A stretch of 64,000 nt of DNA from Anaerolineaceae bacterium. Lineage in GTDB: Bacteria > Chloroflexota > Anaerolineae > Anaerolineales > Anaerolineaceae. The stretch is from the NCBI GenBank assembly GCA_016841445.1, contig JAENZD010000001.1:558001-622000 (forward strand). The letters are read 5' to 3'. This document shows, one piece after another, positions 54,982 to 63,708 of the stretch. The notes beneath the pieces were generated by a model that saw only the letters and a program-made list of their open reading frames with translations, was not told where the DNA came from and did no database searches. Within the stretch, counting starts at the first letter, position 1. Every line of letters starts with the position of its first letter. The position numbers were made by a program, and so were the translations under genes.

Positions 54982-57900
54982 ATTTCAGACGGAAAAAATC
55001 CCCCGAATTGTCCATTATGTGGAAGAAGAATGGTCCTTAGAACTGCAAAACGTGGTAAATTTGTGGGTCAACCATTCTATGGTTGTTCAGGATATCCTGA
55101 TTGCAAGAAAATTATCAACATAGATCAAATGTCTGAAATACCAAATGAAGTAAGTGATGATCAGAAAATTCCTGATTTCGTTAAAAGAATTAAAGAGAAG
55201 ATCAAGAAAAAGAAAATTGAAAAACCCCAAGTCATCGATTGTCAACCACTTAATCGTGCTTATCAAGTACGAATTTTTGAGAATACTTGGACACTACCAG
55301 AGATTGTAACTCAACTTAATCGAAAGCGAAACAGTATTGACGAGGATGAGCTGTCAGCGTTTGCACAATGGCGCCTTGATTACCCAAAACCACAAGGTCA
55401 GATTGATTTAGATTTACTAAGCCCGTTTGCTGTTCTTGAAAAAATACTTCTTCGTGGTTCAATAATCCCATGTTCTCCAACCGTTAACCACGAAATAATG
55501 AAGCATTTCTCCAATTTTGATAATAATATTGGAGTATTTCTTGATTTAATCCAAAGCGTTGAAAATCATCCGAGGAATTATGTGGAGTTTTCACGTTTTG
55601 ATAGTGATAGTGAGAAGGACTTTTATTCTGAGTTTATCTCGCAATTCAATAATTCAAGAAATATTGTGCCGTGGATTTTTCCCCAAGCATCATTTTCAAA
55701 TTTAACTCAGAATGCAATTAATCCGGGATCAAACCAAAAGGTAGATTTTCTATTTTCCCACCCAGTAATTGAAAATTTTATAGTCGAAATTGATGGTCCT
55801 CAGCATGAGGATTCAAACGAAGCAGATGCGAGAAGAGATAAATTATTAAATCAATTTGGATTCAAAGTATTTCGAATCAAAACTGCTGATCAATATATGA
55901 AAGAGTTAGAAATTAACGTTTCTCTACAGTCGCATTTTGAAGAGTTTAAAAAATATAAAATATTAGAGGTCAGAAATAATCCGTATTTAGAAATCCTACT
56001 TCTTATGAAAGCTGCTTTTCAAATTCAAGTTTCGTTGCTTGAAGCTATCAAGAGTGGTCACATTGATTTGAAACAGAAGTCAAATTACAAAATAGAGGTG
56101 ATTCCGCCTTATTGGTTTTCGGAAAACAAGATGTTTAGTCAAGTTGTTGATATATCTATAAATGATTTTACTAATACATTAGGACGAATTCTAGATCTTT
56201 TCAATGTAAATAGAAAAGACTTGAATCTCTTTTCGATACACCCGCAAAGTGAGGAAGACGTAAGCCTTAGAATTTCATTTAATTCTTCTTTTAAACCGAA
56301 AAAGCCCAATATACCAGAAATATTCGTTTCTGATACATATTTACCATTGAAAATTTCCCAAGAGATTCCAGCGTCAGATCCTACAAAAATTCAAAACCCG
56401 TCTAAAGTAATTGTTAGATACTTTCTTAATTATATTTTTCAAAAGGAAGAATTTCTCGAGGGTCAATGGGAGGCAATAAAAAGAACAATCCAAGGAAAAG
56501 ATTCTATAGTTCTTCTTCCCACTGGAGGTGGAAAGACAATTGCTTTTCAACTGGCATCTTTTCTTCTACCAGGAATTACTCTTGTAGTTGATCCATTAAT
56601 TGCACTTATAAATGACCAGGTTGCCAATTTAAAGGACTATGGAATTGATCGAGCAGTTGGCATCTCCAGTCAACTTGACCTCAATGATCGGTTAATTGCC
56701 CTTGAGTCTTTTTCAAGTGGCCAGTACCTATTCGTTTATGTTGCCCCAGAAAGACTTCAAATGAAAGATTTCCGGTCAGCAATACAATCTGTGACGGTTT
56801 TCGCTCCGATAAATATTATTGTGATCGATGAGGCACATTGTGTTTCTGAATGGGGACATGATTTTAGGGTCAGTTATTTAAACATTGCGCGGAATTCTCG
56901 GAATTATTGTAAGAAAAGTGGAATTGTTCCACCCATATTAGGATTGACTGGAACTGCCTCACGAAGTGTTCTTCGTGATGTTCGAAGGGAACTTGAAATC
57001 CTTGAGTTTGATTCAGTGATCACACCCAGAAATTTTAATCGTAGAGAATTAACTTTTAATATCTTTGAGTGTCGATCTAATGAAAAATATGAACGCCTCC
57101 TCGGTGTTCTTTCCTCCCTTCCTCGGAAATTCAACCAATCTCCCAATAATTTCTTTTTGCCTTCAGCTGAGCTATCAAATACAGGACTTATCTTTTTCCC
57201 GCATGTAAATGGGGAACTTGGTATAAAAAGTGGGTATGATCGAGTTCGAGAAAGTATTGGAGATTATATTGGCTTATATAGTGGAAAGAATCCCCGTGAA
57301 TTTCCAGAAGAATATTGGCAAGATATTAAATCAATGTTTGCAGACGAATTCAAGAATAATGATATAACAATCCTTACATGCACAAATGCATTTGGGATGG
57401 GAATTGATAAACCGAATATTCGCTATACAATTCATATGAATCTTCCTCGCTCAATCGAAGCTTTTTATCAAGAAGCTGGAAGAGCAGGAAGAGATAGAAA
57501 ACGGGCTGAATGTACACTTATCCTTTCAAATGATTTTCCAACCCGAACTAAATCTCTTCTTGATCCAAGTAAGCCGCTTGAAGAAATTTCTGAAACCACT
57601 GAGAGCATTTCTTATGGCGATAGTGATGATATTACCAGGGCGCTCTTCTTTCATGTGAATACTTTCAAGGGCGCGAAGGAAGAATTTCGTGAAGTACAAA
57701 ATCTTATTGAGTTAATTGGAGATCTTAAAGAAGAAAAAACCTTAAGAATTCATTTTGATAATACTGATCGAACGAAAAAGGAAAAAGCTGTTCATCGATT
57801 GGTCATCATTGGAGTGATAAGGGATTATACAATCGACTATTCATCAAGTGAGATTGAAGTTTTTATCTCAGGTAATAATTCAGAGGAGAATCTTCAATCA

Positions 57901-58644
57901 TATCTAAATTATTTAAGGAATTATGATCGGAAATTCGCCGACCAAGCTGAAAGAATTGCCTCTCAATATCTACACCTCTCACAAAAAGACTTCATCCTTT
58001 TACTCGCTAGAAAACTGATAGATGACTTCATATATAACATAATTGAACTGAGTCGTCGCCGATCATTAAATGAGATGCTTCAAGCTTGTATTAACAATCC
58101 AACAGATGCTGGTATACGATCTCGTATCCTTAGCTATCTTGAACTCGGTCATTTCTCGGATATCCTTGACAACGCAAGAGAAAAGACTGAACAGCTTTCT
58201 GAAACTATTCTGGAAATTATGAATGAAATTGATTCTCCTATGGAAGCAAATGAACTCCGGGGTCAATCTGCAAGAATGCTTGAAGCCTATCCCAATAATC
58301 CCTCATTCTTGCTAATCCGATCGCTTGCAGAGGTATTTTGCACGGATCGGAATGATGAGACAGTATTCGAAAATTTTAATGCTTTCTTATCTTTTTCGAC
58401 ATCTGAAACAGGATGGGGAATGCCTATATATGAAGTATTAACGATTACTTCAAGTTTTATAAATCAAGTTGGAACACAATTTAGTTCATTAGCTCAGTAC
58501 CTGGTTGTGTCAACTATGGAATTTTGTAATAATGATAAAGAAACAGCTCGACTTCTCGTAAAATGCGTTGATGAAGGTTTATGTGTTTATCCAAGTTATT
58601 TATTACTCGGAAACCTAAATGAAGTAATTTTAAATATTATCTAA
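54982..58644 (+). CDS. Zinc ribbon - PD-(D/E)xK nuclease - RecQ-like helicase fusion
   Basis: A 1221-residue protein. The first ATG (55030) would cut off half of a topoisomerase-type zinc ribbon: upstream in frame stands NPPNCPLCGRR, and downstream GCSGYPDCKK completes the four cysteines. The frame closes at 54964, so the start must be an ATT or ATC; ATT 54982, 8 bp after GGGAGGTG, fits best. Around residue 250-290 VDFLFSHPVIENFIVEIDGP and RRDKLLNQFGFKVFRI form a DUF559/Vsr-like nuclease. From 490 on it is RecQ: LLPTGGGKT, VIDEAHCVSEWGHDFR, LTGTASRSVLRDVR, FGMGIDKPN and FYQEAGRAGRD. A long helical tail follows. Defence against foreign DNA is likely from architecture and place. Confidence 0.85.
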   Translation: MSDGKNPPNCPLCGRRMVLRTAKRGKFVGQPFYGCSGYPDCKKIINIDQMSEIPNEVSDDQKIPDFVKRIKEKIKKKKIEKPQVIDCQPLNRAYQVRIFENTWTLPEIVTQLNRKRNSIDEDELSAFAQWRLDYPKPQGQIDLDLLSPFAVLEKILLRGSIIPCSPTVNHEIMKHFSNFDNNIGVFLDLIQSVENHPRNYVEFSRFDSDSEKDFYSEFISQFNNSRNIVPWIFPQASFSNLTQNAINPGSNQKVDFLFSHPVIENFIVEIDGPQHEDSNEADARRDKLLNQFGFKVFRIKTADQYMKELEINVSLQSHFEEFKKYKILEVRNNPYLEILLLMKAAFQIQVSLLEAIKSGHIDLKQKSNYKIEVIPPYWFSENKMFSQVVDISINDFTNTLGRILDLFNVNRKDLNLFSIHPQSEEDVSLRISFNSSFKPKKPNIPEIFVSDTYLPLKISQEIPASDPTKIQNPSKVIVRYFLNYIFQKEEFLEGQWEAIKRTIQGKDSIVLLPTGGGKTIAFQLASFLLPGITLVVDPLIALINDQVANLKDYGIDRAVGISSQLDLNDRLIALESFSSGQYLFVYVAPERLQMKDFRSAIQSVTVFAPINIIVIDEAHCVSEWGHDFRVSYLNIARNSRNYCKKSGIVPPILGLTGTASRSVLRDVRRELEILEFDSVITPRNFNRRELTFNIFECRSNEKYERLLGVLSSLPRKFNQSPNNFFLPSAELSNTGLIFFPHVNGELGIKSGYDRVRESIGDYIGLYSGKNPREFPEEYWQDIKSMFADEFKNNDITILTCTNAFGMGIDKPNIRYTIHMNLPRSIEAFYQEAGRAGRDRKRAECTLILSNDFPTRTKSLLDPSKPLEEISETTESISYGDSDDITRALFFHVNTFKGAKEEFREVQNLIELIGDLKEEKTLRIHFDNTDRTKKEKAVHRLVIIGVIRDYTIDYSSSEIEVFISGNNSEENLQSYLNYLRNYDRKFADQAERIASQYLHLSQKDFILLLARKLIDDFIYNIIELSRRRSLNEMLQACINNPTDAGIRSRILSYLELGHFSDILDNAREKTEQLSETILEIMNEIDSPMEANELRGQSARMLEAYPNNPSFLLIRSLAEVFCTDRNDETVFENFNAFLSFSTSETGWGMPIYEVLTITSSFINQVGTQFSSLAQYLVVSTMEFCNNDKETARLLVKCVDEGLCVYPSYLLLGNLNEVILNII

Positions 58645-58655
58645 GGAGATAAGTA

Positions 58656-59051
58656 ATGTCAGATATTGCAGATTATAAAGAAAAATTCTTAGCTGCAGAA
58701 AAAAGGGCTTTAGACCTTGTCAGCCATTTGGAGACATTAAAAAATGAATCTGGTAATTATAAAAATGCCACCGTCTCTCTGAATGAAGTAAATGGAAAAA
58801 TTTTAGAATTAATTTCTAATATGTCCAAAGTTGTATCAGAAGAAGAGAATCTCATAAGTACAATTAAGGAAATCGGGACAGATAAAATAATTGAAAAGAT
58901 TGAACAAAATAAAATTTCAATTGAAGAGAAAATACAGATTCAGGAAAAAATGATTTCAAAACTAAATAGAAATGTAAATGTTGCTATTGGTTTAATTAGC
59001 TTAACCTGTGTAATAGTCATCATTTTATTATTAGTTCAGTTTTTTATCTAG
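58656..59051 (+). CDS. Tail-anchored coiled-coil protein, partner of the RecQ fusion
   Basis: A 131-residue protein, 11 bp after the helicase, with AAGGAG before its start. Residues 1-105 are almost all helical with heptad character (YKEKFLAAEKRALDLVSHLE, IEKIEQNKISIEEKIQIQEK), and the C-terminus is a single hydrophobic helix (NVAIGLISLTCVIVIILLLV) without a following domain. So it is anchored by its tail with the coiled coil in the cytoplasm. Together with the helicase it looks like a two-gene defence unit in which the small protein links the complex to the membrane. This is inference. Confidence 0.75.
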   Translation: MSDIADYKEKFLAAEKRALDLVSHLETLKNESGNYKNATVSLNEVNGKILELISNMSKVVSEEENLISTIKEIGTDKIIEKIEQNKISIEEKIQIQEKMISKLNRNVNVAIGLISLTCVIVIILLLVQFFI

Positions 59052-59225
59052 AACACCTGAAGCGCTTTACCAATATTATTTGAACAAGTTCTTTTGGTAA
59101 ACTAGTTATTTGTTTTTGAATTGGAAAAGAAGCTATTAATCAATTAATAAAGGTATTTTATTGAATACTGAATATTTTGAACATTTGTAATCTCTCAGTT
59201 AGCGCCAGTCTCCTGAGTGCGTAAA

Positions 59226-59336
59226 CCCTCCATCGGAGCAGTCCGCCATCTACAATAGGTCACTATTCCATCGCGATAACAAGTATTCTCCGCGCGCAGG
59301 GATCGACCTGCGCGTAAGCCCTCCATCGGAGCCGTG
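59226..59336. repeat. CCCTCCATCGGAG element, copy A
   Basis: About 110 bp bounded at each end by CCCTCCATCGGAGC and containing TAGGTCACTATTCC and GATCGACCTGCGCGTAAGCC. Copy B at 60302-60411 is clearly related, in the same orientation, on the other side of the carD-like gene. Confidence 0.7.
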
Positions 59337-59434
59337 TCGACTCTCTTCGAACATGCGCGTCAACCTTCGGGCATTGTCACCTTGAATGTAAGTTGATTGC
59401 TCGAGGAGCGAAGCGTAATTTCTTTAAGTGCGGG

Positions 59435-59471
59435 GGAGGGGAAGCTGTCCGCGCAGCGGACTGATGAGGTG
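59435..59471. repeat. REP-like GTCCGC/GCGGAC hairpin element, copy 1
   Basis: GAGGGGAAGCTGTCCGCGCA then GCGGACTGATGAGGTG. The stem GTCCGC / GCGGAC is perfect. Two further copies with the same flanks are at 60516-60560 and 62426-62473. Confidence 0.7.
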
Positions 59472-59587
59472 TGTGCTAAGCATGCTAAATAGCAACATGC
59501 TACTGGCTAACAGCTACGTGCTAACAGCATATCTCTTGCAGCTTTCGACATTAAAATCCCCCTTTGGACAGGTAATAGTGAAAAGGT

Positions 59588-60121
59588 TTAAGATTCTATA
59601 ACCGAAGGATTATTGATCTCCAGTTTTTGTAAACTCTGTTCAAGAGCTACAGTGATTGAGCTTCTTGCCTTAGCTTCTGTCATGGTTTCATCAGATACAA
59701 CCCATTCATTAATGAATGTGAGTTTGATATTTTCAACCATTTCTTTTTCTTGATAAGACAAGCTTTTTCTTACATATAGATCTCGTAATAATTCTGCCCT
59801 GGAGGATAAATCCCCCTTTAACCAACGTTGTTGTAAAATCCCTTTTCTCGATTTGATATCCCCAAGTGTACCTTCTGGCTCTTTAGCCATCAATTTAAGC
59901 GCATCTTCGAATTCTTTTTTTGATCGTATTGGTTTTATATGATCTGCATATTGGTTTTCGAGGGGAATCCAATATGTAAAGTCCTTTGTTTTAACCTGAT
60001 AATAAAGCGCATTAGTATCCTGGATATCTTTATGATCGATATTGATTACTTTGCCTAAACCATAAGTGTAATGGGCAATCCAATCACCAACCTTAAAACG
60101 GAAATTTCCTTTTGCAGTCAT
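59588..60121 (-). CDS. CarD/CdnL-family transcription factor
   Basis: A 177-residue RNA-polymerase-binding regulator. The N-terminal RID domain (FRFKVGDWIAHYTYGLGKVI, YYQVKTKDFTYWIPLENQ) resembles the beta-binding fold of CarD, CdnL and TRCF, and the C-terminal part is all helical (LKLMAKEPEGTLGDIKSRKG, SYQEKEMVENIKLTFINEW), as in CdnL. It probably stabilises open promoter complexes. The gene lies alone between two copies of a 110-bp repeat, in an AT-rich stretch, so it may be an extra, acquired copy rather than the housekeeping factor. Ribosome site TAGGAGAAATATG. Confidence 0.85.
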   Translation of the reverse strand: MTAKGNFRFKVGDWIAHYTYGLGKVINIDHKDIQDTNALYYQVKTKDFTYWIPLENQYADHIKPIRSKKEFEDALKLMAKEPEGTLGDIKSRKGILQQRWLKGDLSSRAELLRDLYVRKSLSYQEKEMVENIKLTFINEWVVSDETMTEAKARSSITVALEQSLQKLEINNPSVIES

Positions 60122-60301
60122 ATTTCTCCTAGCTAAGGTGATCTGATATTGATTAAAGAAAAAAGATGTCGATTGCTGGCCGAACCAGAAAAGGTTAACA
60201 TCCCCCGGAAGTTAGGCCTTAAAATTGTTATTTTTATAACACTGAATTATTATACCACATCGGCTAATAAAGTTTTTCAATCTTTCGAATAACAATTCTC
60301 T

Positions 60302-60411
60302 CCCTCCATCGGAGCGTGCGCCATTTGCAGTAGGTCACTATTCCTTCGAAATAGAAAGTATTCCCCTCGCGTAGGGGTCGACCTGTGCGTAAGCCCTCCA
60401 TCGGAGCAGTG
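60302..60411. repeat. CCCTCCATCGGAG element, copy B
   Basis: Same layout as copy A: starts CCCTCCATCGGAGCGTGCGC, contains TAGGTCACTATTCC and GGTCGACCTGTGCGTAAGCC, ends CCCTCCATCGGAGCAGTG. Confidence 0.7.
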
Positions 60412-60480
60412 CTCAATTTTCATTATCCTCAGTGAGTACAGCAGCGAAATCGGCATGTGCTTCCACTTATTAAGGCTTCC

Positions 60481-60568
60481 CCTGAAGCAAAGCGGAACAC
60501 CTTTTGGTGCAGAGGGGAAGCTGTCCGCATAGCGGACTGATGAGGTGTAATCTTTATTTGGGATCAGC
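60481..60568. repeat. GAAGCAAAGCGGAACACC + REP-like element, copy 2
   Basis: CCTGAAGCAAAGCGGAACAC-CTTTTGGTGC followed by AGAGGGGAAGCTGTCCGCAT and AGCGGACTGATGAGGTGTAA, then TCTTTATT. It is the most complete copy of the dispersed element together with 62400-62480. Confidence 0.7.
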
Positions 60569-60582
60569 TTTGTGCTTATGGT

Positions 60583-62097
60583 TCATTCCATGCCAAGCCA
60601 GGCTGCCCTTATTGGGTCGCTCTCAATGAAATTGACAGCTTCTAAATCAGAGTACCAGTTGTCGAAGGTTGTAAGGTAAAGCGTATAACCGGCTTTCTCG
60701 ATCCCAAGGAACAATAAATTATTATCCCTTGTCCAGATCGGCAGGACCGAACGTCCGTCGTAAATCCGCCCGACATCCACACCCGGGCCGGTGATCCATG
60801 TGCCTGGGAAAGACTCGTTCTGGCTAGTCCAACCCCATATCATGCCATATTCTGCGACGTCTAATTCATAGGAATTAACTTGTACTGGTGAATCCTGGTT
60901 GTCGAATGCACCGGTGTTGTCAAAAGTGGCAATTCCCCCGCTGGTGTATCTCACTGTAAAAACCTGGTCGGCTGGATACCGGGGATCGATGTACGCTTCC
61001 CCTGAGGAATCGACCTGGGTAGGGGTCCAATCCTCAGCGTTTAATCTATAAACACCGTTCTCATTTGAATATAACATGACACCCCAGGTCCCATCCGCGG
61101 CAGCAGAATTGAAGCAGTCAGCATAGAGCATCTCGGTTTGTTTGCTTTCCATATCATACAGCCGCAGCTTTTGCGACCCGCAGGGTTGATCCCAGGTCGC
61201 AAGCACAGCAGTGTTGTCATCCAGCCAACCGATGATCTCTTCACCCCCGCTGTCAGATGCAAACAGTTGGGTTGGATTGCTGCCCGTGCCGTCCGCGGCC
61301 CAAACCCCGGACATCAACCATCCGGCGCCGGTGCCAAAGGCCTCGGCGGCCAGGTAGATGATATGATTACCATCTGGCGACCAGGAAGGGGCAAAATCCT
61401 GTGCTGGGTCCTCACTGACCCGCGTGATCATCTCTGATTGAACATTGTAAAGATAGATATCCGCTGAAGGCCCATCCATCACCCCGCTGAAAGCCAACTG
61501 GCTGCCGTCCGGTGACCAGGCATAACTATCTCTTTCGCCAATTGCCCGCAGCGCCTCAAAGCCGCTGTCCCCCGGGCTTAAATCGGCATAGGCCTCAGTA
61601 GAAGGAGAGGTCAGGTCTGTGATCTTGGTGATTTGCCCATCCGCAAGGGATAACAGGTTGAGTGCCATATTGTGGAAATCATAAGTGCTGGGTGTCAGAA
61701 AAACGACATGATTGCCGGCAGGTTGAATCGCTTGCTCCAGATCATCTTTCCAGTAGTCTTCGTTTGTAAGCTGCTGCAGCGCACTGCCGTCCGGGTTAGC
61801 CGCCCACAGTCCGTCGGAGGATTGGATTAACAGCCAGGGCCCCATGGAATTAAGGGTTTCTTCGGGAGAGATGCTTTCAGTGAGTGTTGGGTGCGGTGTG
61901 TCAGCAGGCGGTATTTCGGTTTGGGTTGGTTCTGGGGGATCGATGGGCTCAGCAACCGTGTCCGTGGGGAGGCTGGCTGGCTCGGTAGGGTCCTCCGTTG
62001 AGATGACGCTCTTGGTCAGGCAGCTCAAACTGGTGATCAGGACGAACGCAATAAGGATGGATTGTTTTATTCTTTTGTGGTGTTTACAGGAATTCAT
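60583..62097 (-). CDS. PD40/TolB-like beta-propeller lipoprotein
   Basis: A 504-residue exported lipoprotein. Signal LIAFVLITSLSC with lipid Cys26, a Thr/Pro/Glu spacer (TEPASLPTDTVAEPIDPPEP), then a large propeller of PD40 blades: LLIQSSDGLWAANPDGSALQ, YAWSPDGSQLAFSGVMDGPS, DFAPSWSPDGNHIIYLAAEA and GIATFDNTGAFDN. It resembles the periplasmic/surface TolB C-domain in blade sequence, but no Tol system is present here. It has the same layout as the 4104-5051 protein. Function unknown, probably protein or glycan binding at the surface. Ends just after the dispersed element at 60481. Confidence 0.82.
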   Translation of the reverse strand: MNSCKHHKRIKQSILIAFVLITSLSCLTKSVISTEDPTEPASLPTDTVAEPIDPPEPTQTEIPPADTPHPTLTESISPEETLNSMGPWLLIQSSDGLWAANPDGSALQQLTNEDYWKDDLEQAIQPAGNHVVFLTPSTYDFHNMALNLLSLADGQITKITDLTSPSTEAYADLSPGDSGFEALRAIGERDSYAWSPDGSQLAFSGVMDGPSADIYLYNVQSEMITRVSEDPAQDFAPSWSPDGNHIIYLAAEAFGTGAGWLMSGVWAADGTGSNPTQLFASDSGGEEIIGWLDDNTAVLATWDQPCGSQKLRLYDMESKQTEMLYADCFNSAAADGTWGVMLYSNENGVYRLNAEDWTPTQVDSSGEAYIDPRYPADQVFTVRYTSGGIATFDNTGAFDNQDSPVQVNSYELDVAEYGMIWGWTSQNESFPGTWITGPGVDVGRIYDGRSVLPIWTRDNNLLFLGIEKAGYTLYLTTFDNWYSDLEAVNFIESDPIRAAWLGME

Positions 62098-62397
62098 AAC
62101 ACATCTCCTCTCAACTGAAACTTAACCCCAGGTTGATAATATTATAGATAAATATTTAAAATATTTCAACATTTTTGTAGTTTTAGGGCTGACATACACA
62201 TCACATAGAAACAATCGTGTGATTTTCCAGCACAAAACAGCTTGCGGTTTTGTTATAATAAAATAACGTATCATGTGGAATTCTCATTATTTGTGCATAG
62301 CACCTTTAGGGTGTCGATAACTTGCCTGGCCCCCGTCCTAGCCTGAACGGCACCTGTCCTGGAGCAAAGCGAAACCCCCGGAGCAAAGCAGAGGGGG
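62098..62397. other. Intergenic region upstream of the 62097 gene
   Basis: AT-rich promoter region followed by sequence leading into the dispersed element. No gene recognised. Confidence 0.4.
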
Positions 62398-62480
62398 CAG
62401 GAGCAAAGCGGAACACCTTTAGGTGCGGAGGGGAAGCTGTCCGCGTAGCGGACTGATGAGGTGGAATCTTTATTGGCGAT
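62398..62480. repeat. GAAGCAAAGCGGAACACC + REP-like element, copy 3
   Basis: GGAGCAAAGCGGAACACCTT-TAGGTGCGGAGGGGAAGCTG, then TCCGCGTAGCGGACTGATGA and GGTGGAATCTTTATTGG. Closely matches copy 2, including the TCTTTATT tail. A shorter GGAGCAAAGC unit is repeated twice just before it. Confidence 0.7.
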
Positions 62481-63204
62481 CAACTTTCACTTTGTCTTGA
62501 GCCTTCTTCGACCTTCCGCATCATTCCTACGAGCTCAAGCTGAACGACCGCAAGCCGTATCAGCGAAGTGCCAAGCGCCATGAGGCGCTGGCCTAGCTAC
62601 CAGCTGCTTTCTTTCACCATTCACCATTCACCTTTGAGCTTTGAGCTATGCCCTCAACCTTCTTCGAGCGTGTGAATCATTACTATGGGCTACCAGCTAC
62701 TGGCTACCATCTACCAGCTGCTTTCTTTCACATTTCACCTTTGAACTTATGACTTATCGCCTCCACCACCGCCGCATACGAAGCCTCCAGCTCCAGCGGC
62801 GGGTTGGCGAACCGGCGGTTAACCCCTTTAAGCCCCCCTGGTGTAGTGTGCATGCCTCACCTGTTCGCCATAGGGGAGGAACAATCTAAAACCGACTGAA
62901 AGAATGCGAGATTTTGCTATCAATTGTGTTTTGAGGAGTTTCATCTGGAATCATTTGGGGATATGAAGATGCAGAATAACCAATTATTGCAAATGAGCTT
63001 TCGAATCGCAAATTGTGATTTTCTTGGTCTTGTTGATGCGTATATGAATAATTTTATGTTTTTATTGTAAATTACGAATTCTTATGATATTATAAATTAA
63101 GCTTGTGTTTGTCCTCTGCCGGGGTTCATGGACAGCCTTTTTCCTTAGATACTTGACAAAAACACAAAATTTATCTTTTATATCCACGAAAGGAGAGAAC
63201 TGGG
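62481..63204. repeat. Repeat-rich non-coding stretch
   Basis: Contains GCGCCATGAGGCGC (62576-62589, palindromic), two copies of CTACCAGCTGCTTTCTTTCA (about 62597 and 62713) with following CACCATTCACC strings, and GAGCTTTGAGCT. No gene is convincing; the 82-codon frame at 62641 looks like chance. The last 300 bp are AT-rich and lead to the 63205 gene. Confidence 0.55.
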
Positions 63205-63708
63205 ATGGGTGAAGGAATGATAAATGGTAGATTAGTGCATACGGATGCATTAAAACCAAGTGATATACCGGGTGATGCATCAGATCAAGATATGGCTGAT
63301 TGCAAATCTAAAGCTTGCAAAAGAGCTAAACAGCGATTAATTCCAGCTCGGAATGAAATACTTACTCTGTGTGCAAACTTAAAAGCCAAGGAAAACCAGA
63401 GAAATATTTACCTGGGAAGTGTTGCAGTATTTATGGCAATTGCAGCAGCTTTATCTTCTGCTGCAGGGGCTGCTGCTGCGACAATAATCGGAATTCCGGC
63501 TTCAATCGTACTCTTAATTGCTGCAGCAGCAATGATAACTGCAGCTATAGCATTTTTTATTGCAGCAATTGCCGTTCAAGCTGAAATGGCTAGAATAAAA
63601 TCGCAAATTGGTGTTCTGCAATCCGAATGGCAAATGTTGGTTGCTCAGATAATGGATGCTTGTGCAGAATATTGTTGGCCGGATCTTGAAGTTCCTACCT
63701 GTCGGTAA
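63205..63708 (+). CDS. Small membrane protein with Ala-rich helices, unknown
   Basis: A 167-residue protein starting MGEGMINGRLVHTDALKPSD behind AAAGGAGAGAACTGGG. Helix one with Cys pairs (CKSKACKRAKQRL) is followed by two adjacent very Ala/Ile-rich membrane segments (VAVFMAIAAALSSAAGAAAA and IVLLIAAAAMITAAIAFFIA) and a C-terminal helix with CAEYCWPDLEVPTC. No family recognised. The Cys clusters at both ends of a helical hairpin could bind metal or form disulfides. Confidence 0.65.
   Translation: MGEGMINGRLVHTDALKPSDIPGDASDQDMADCKSKACKRAKQRLIPARNEILTLCANLKAKENQRNIYLGSVAVFMAIAAALSSAAGAAAATIIGIPASIVLLIAAAAMITAAIAFFIAAIAVQAEMARIKSQIGVLQSEWQMLVAQIMDACAEYCWPDLEVPTCR

Noticed and set aside
59226-60411. 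CRISPR array
   Set aside because: CCCTCCATCGGAG words recur only in pairs within two long elements; there is no regular repeat-spacer spacing and no cas gene.
62641-62889. 82-codon frame in the repeat-rich stretch
   Set aside because: It runs through repeat words and has no ribosome site or protein-like pattern.
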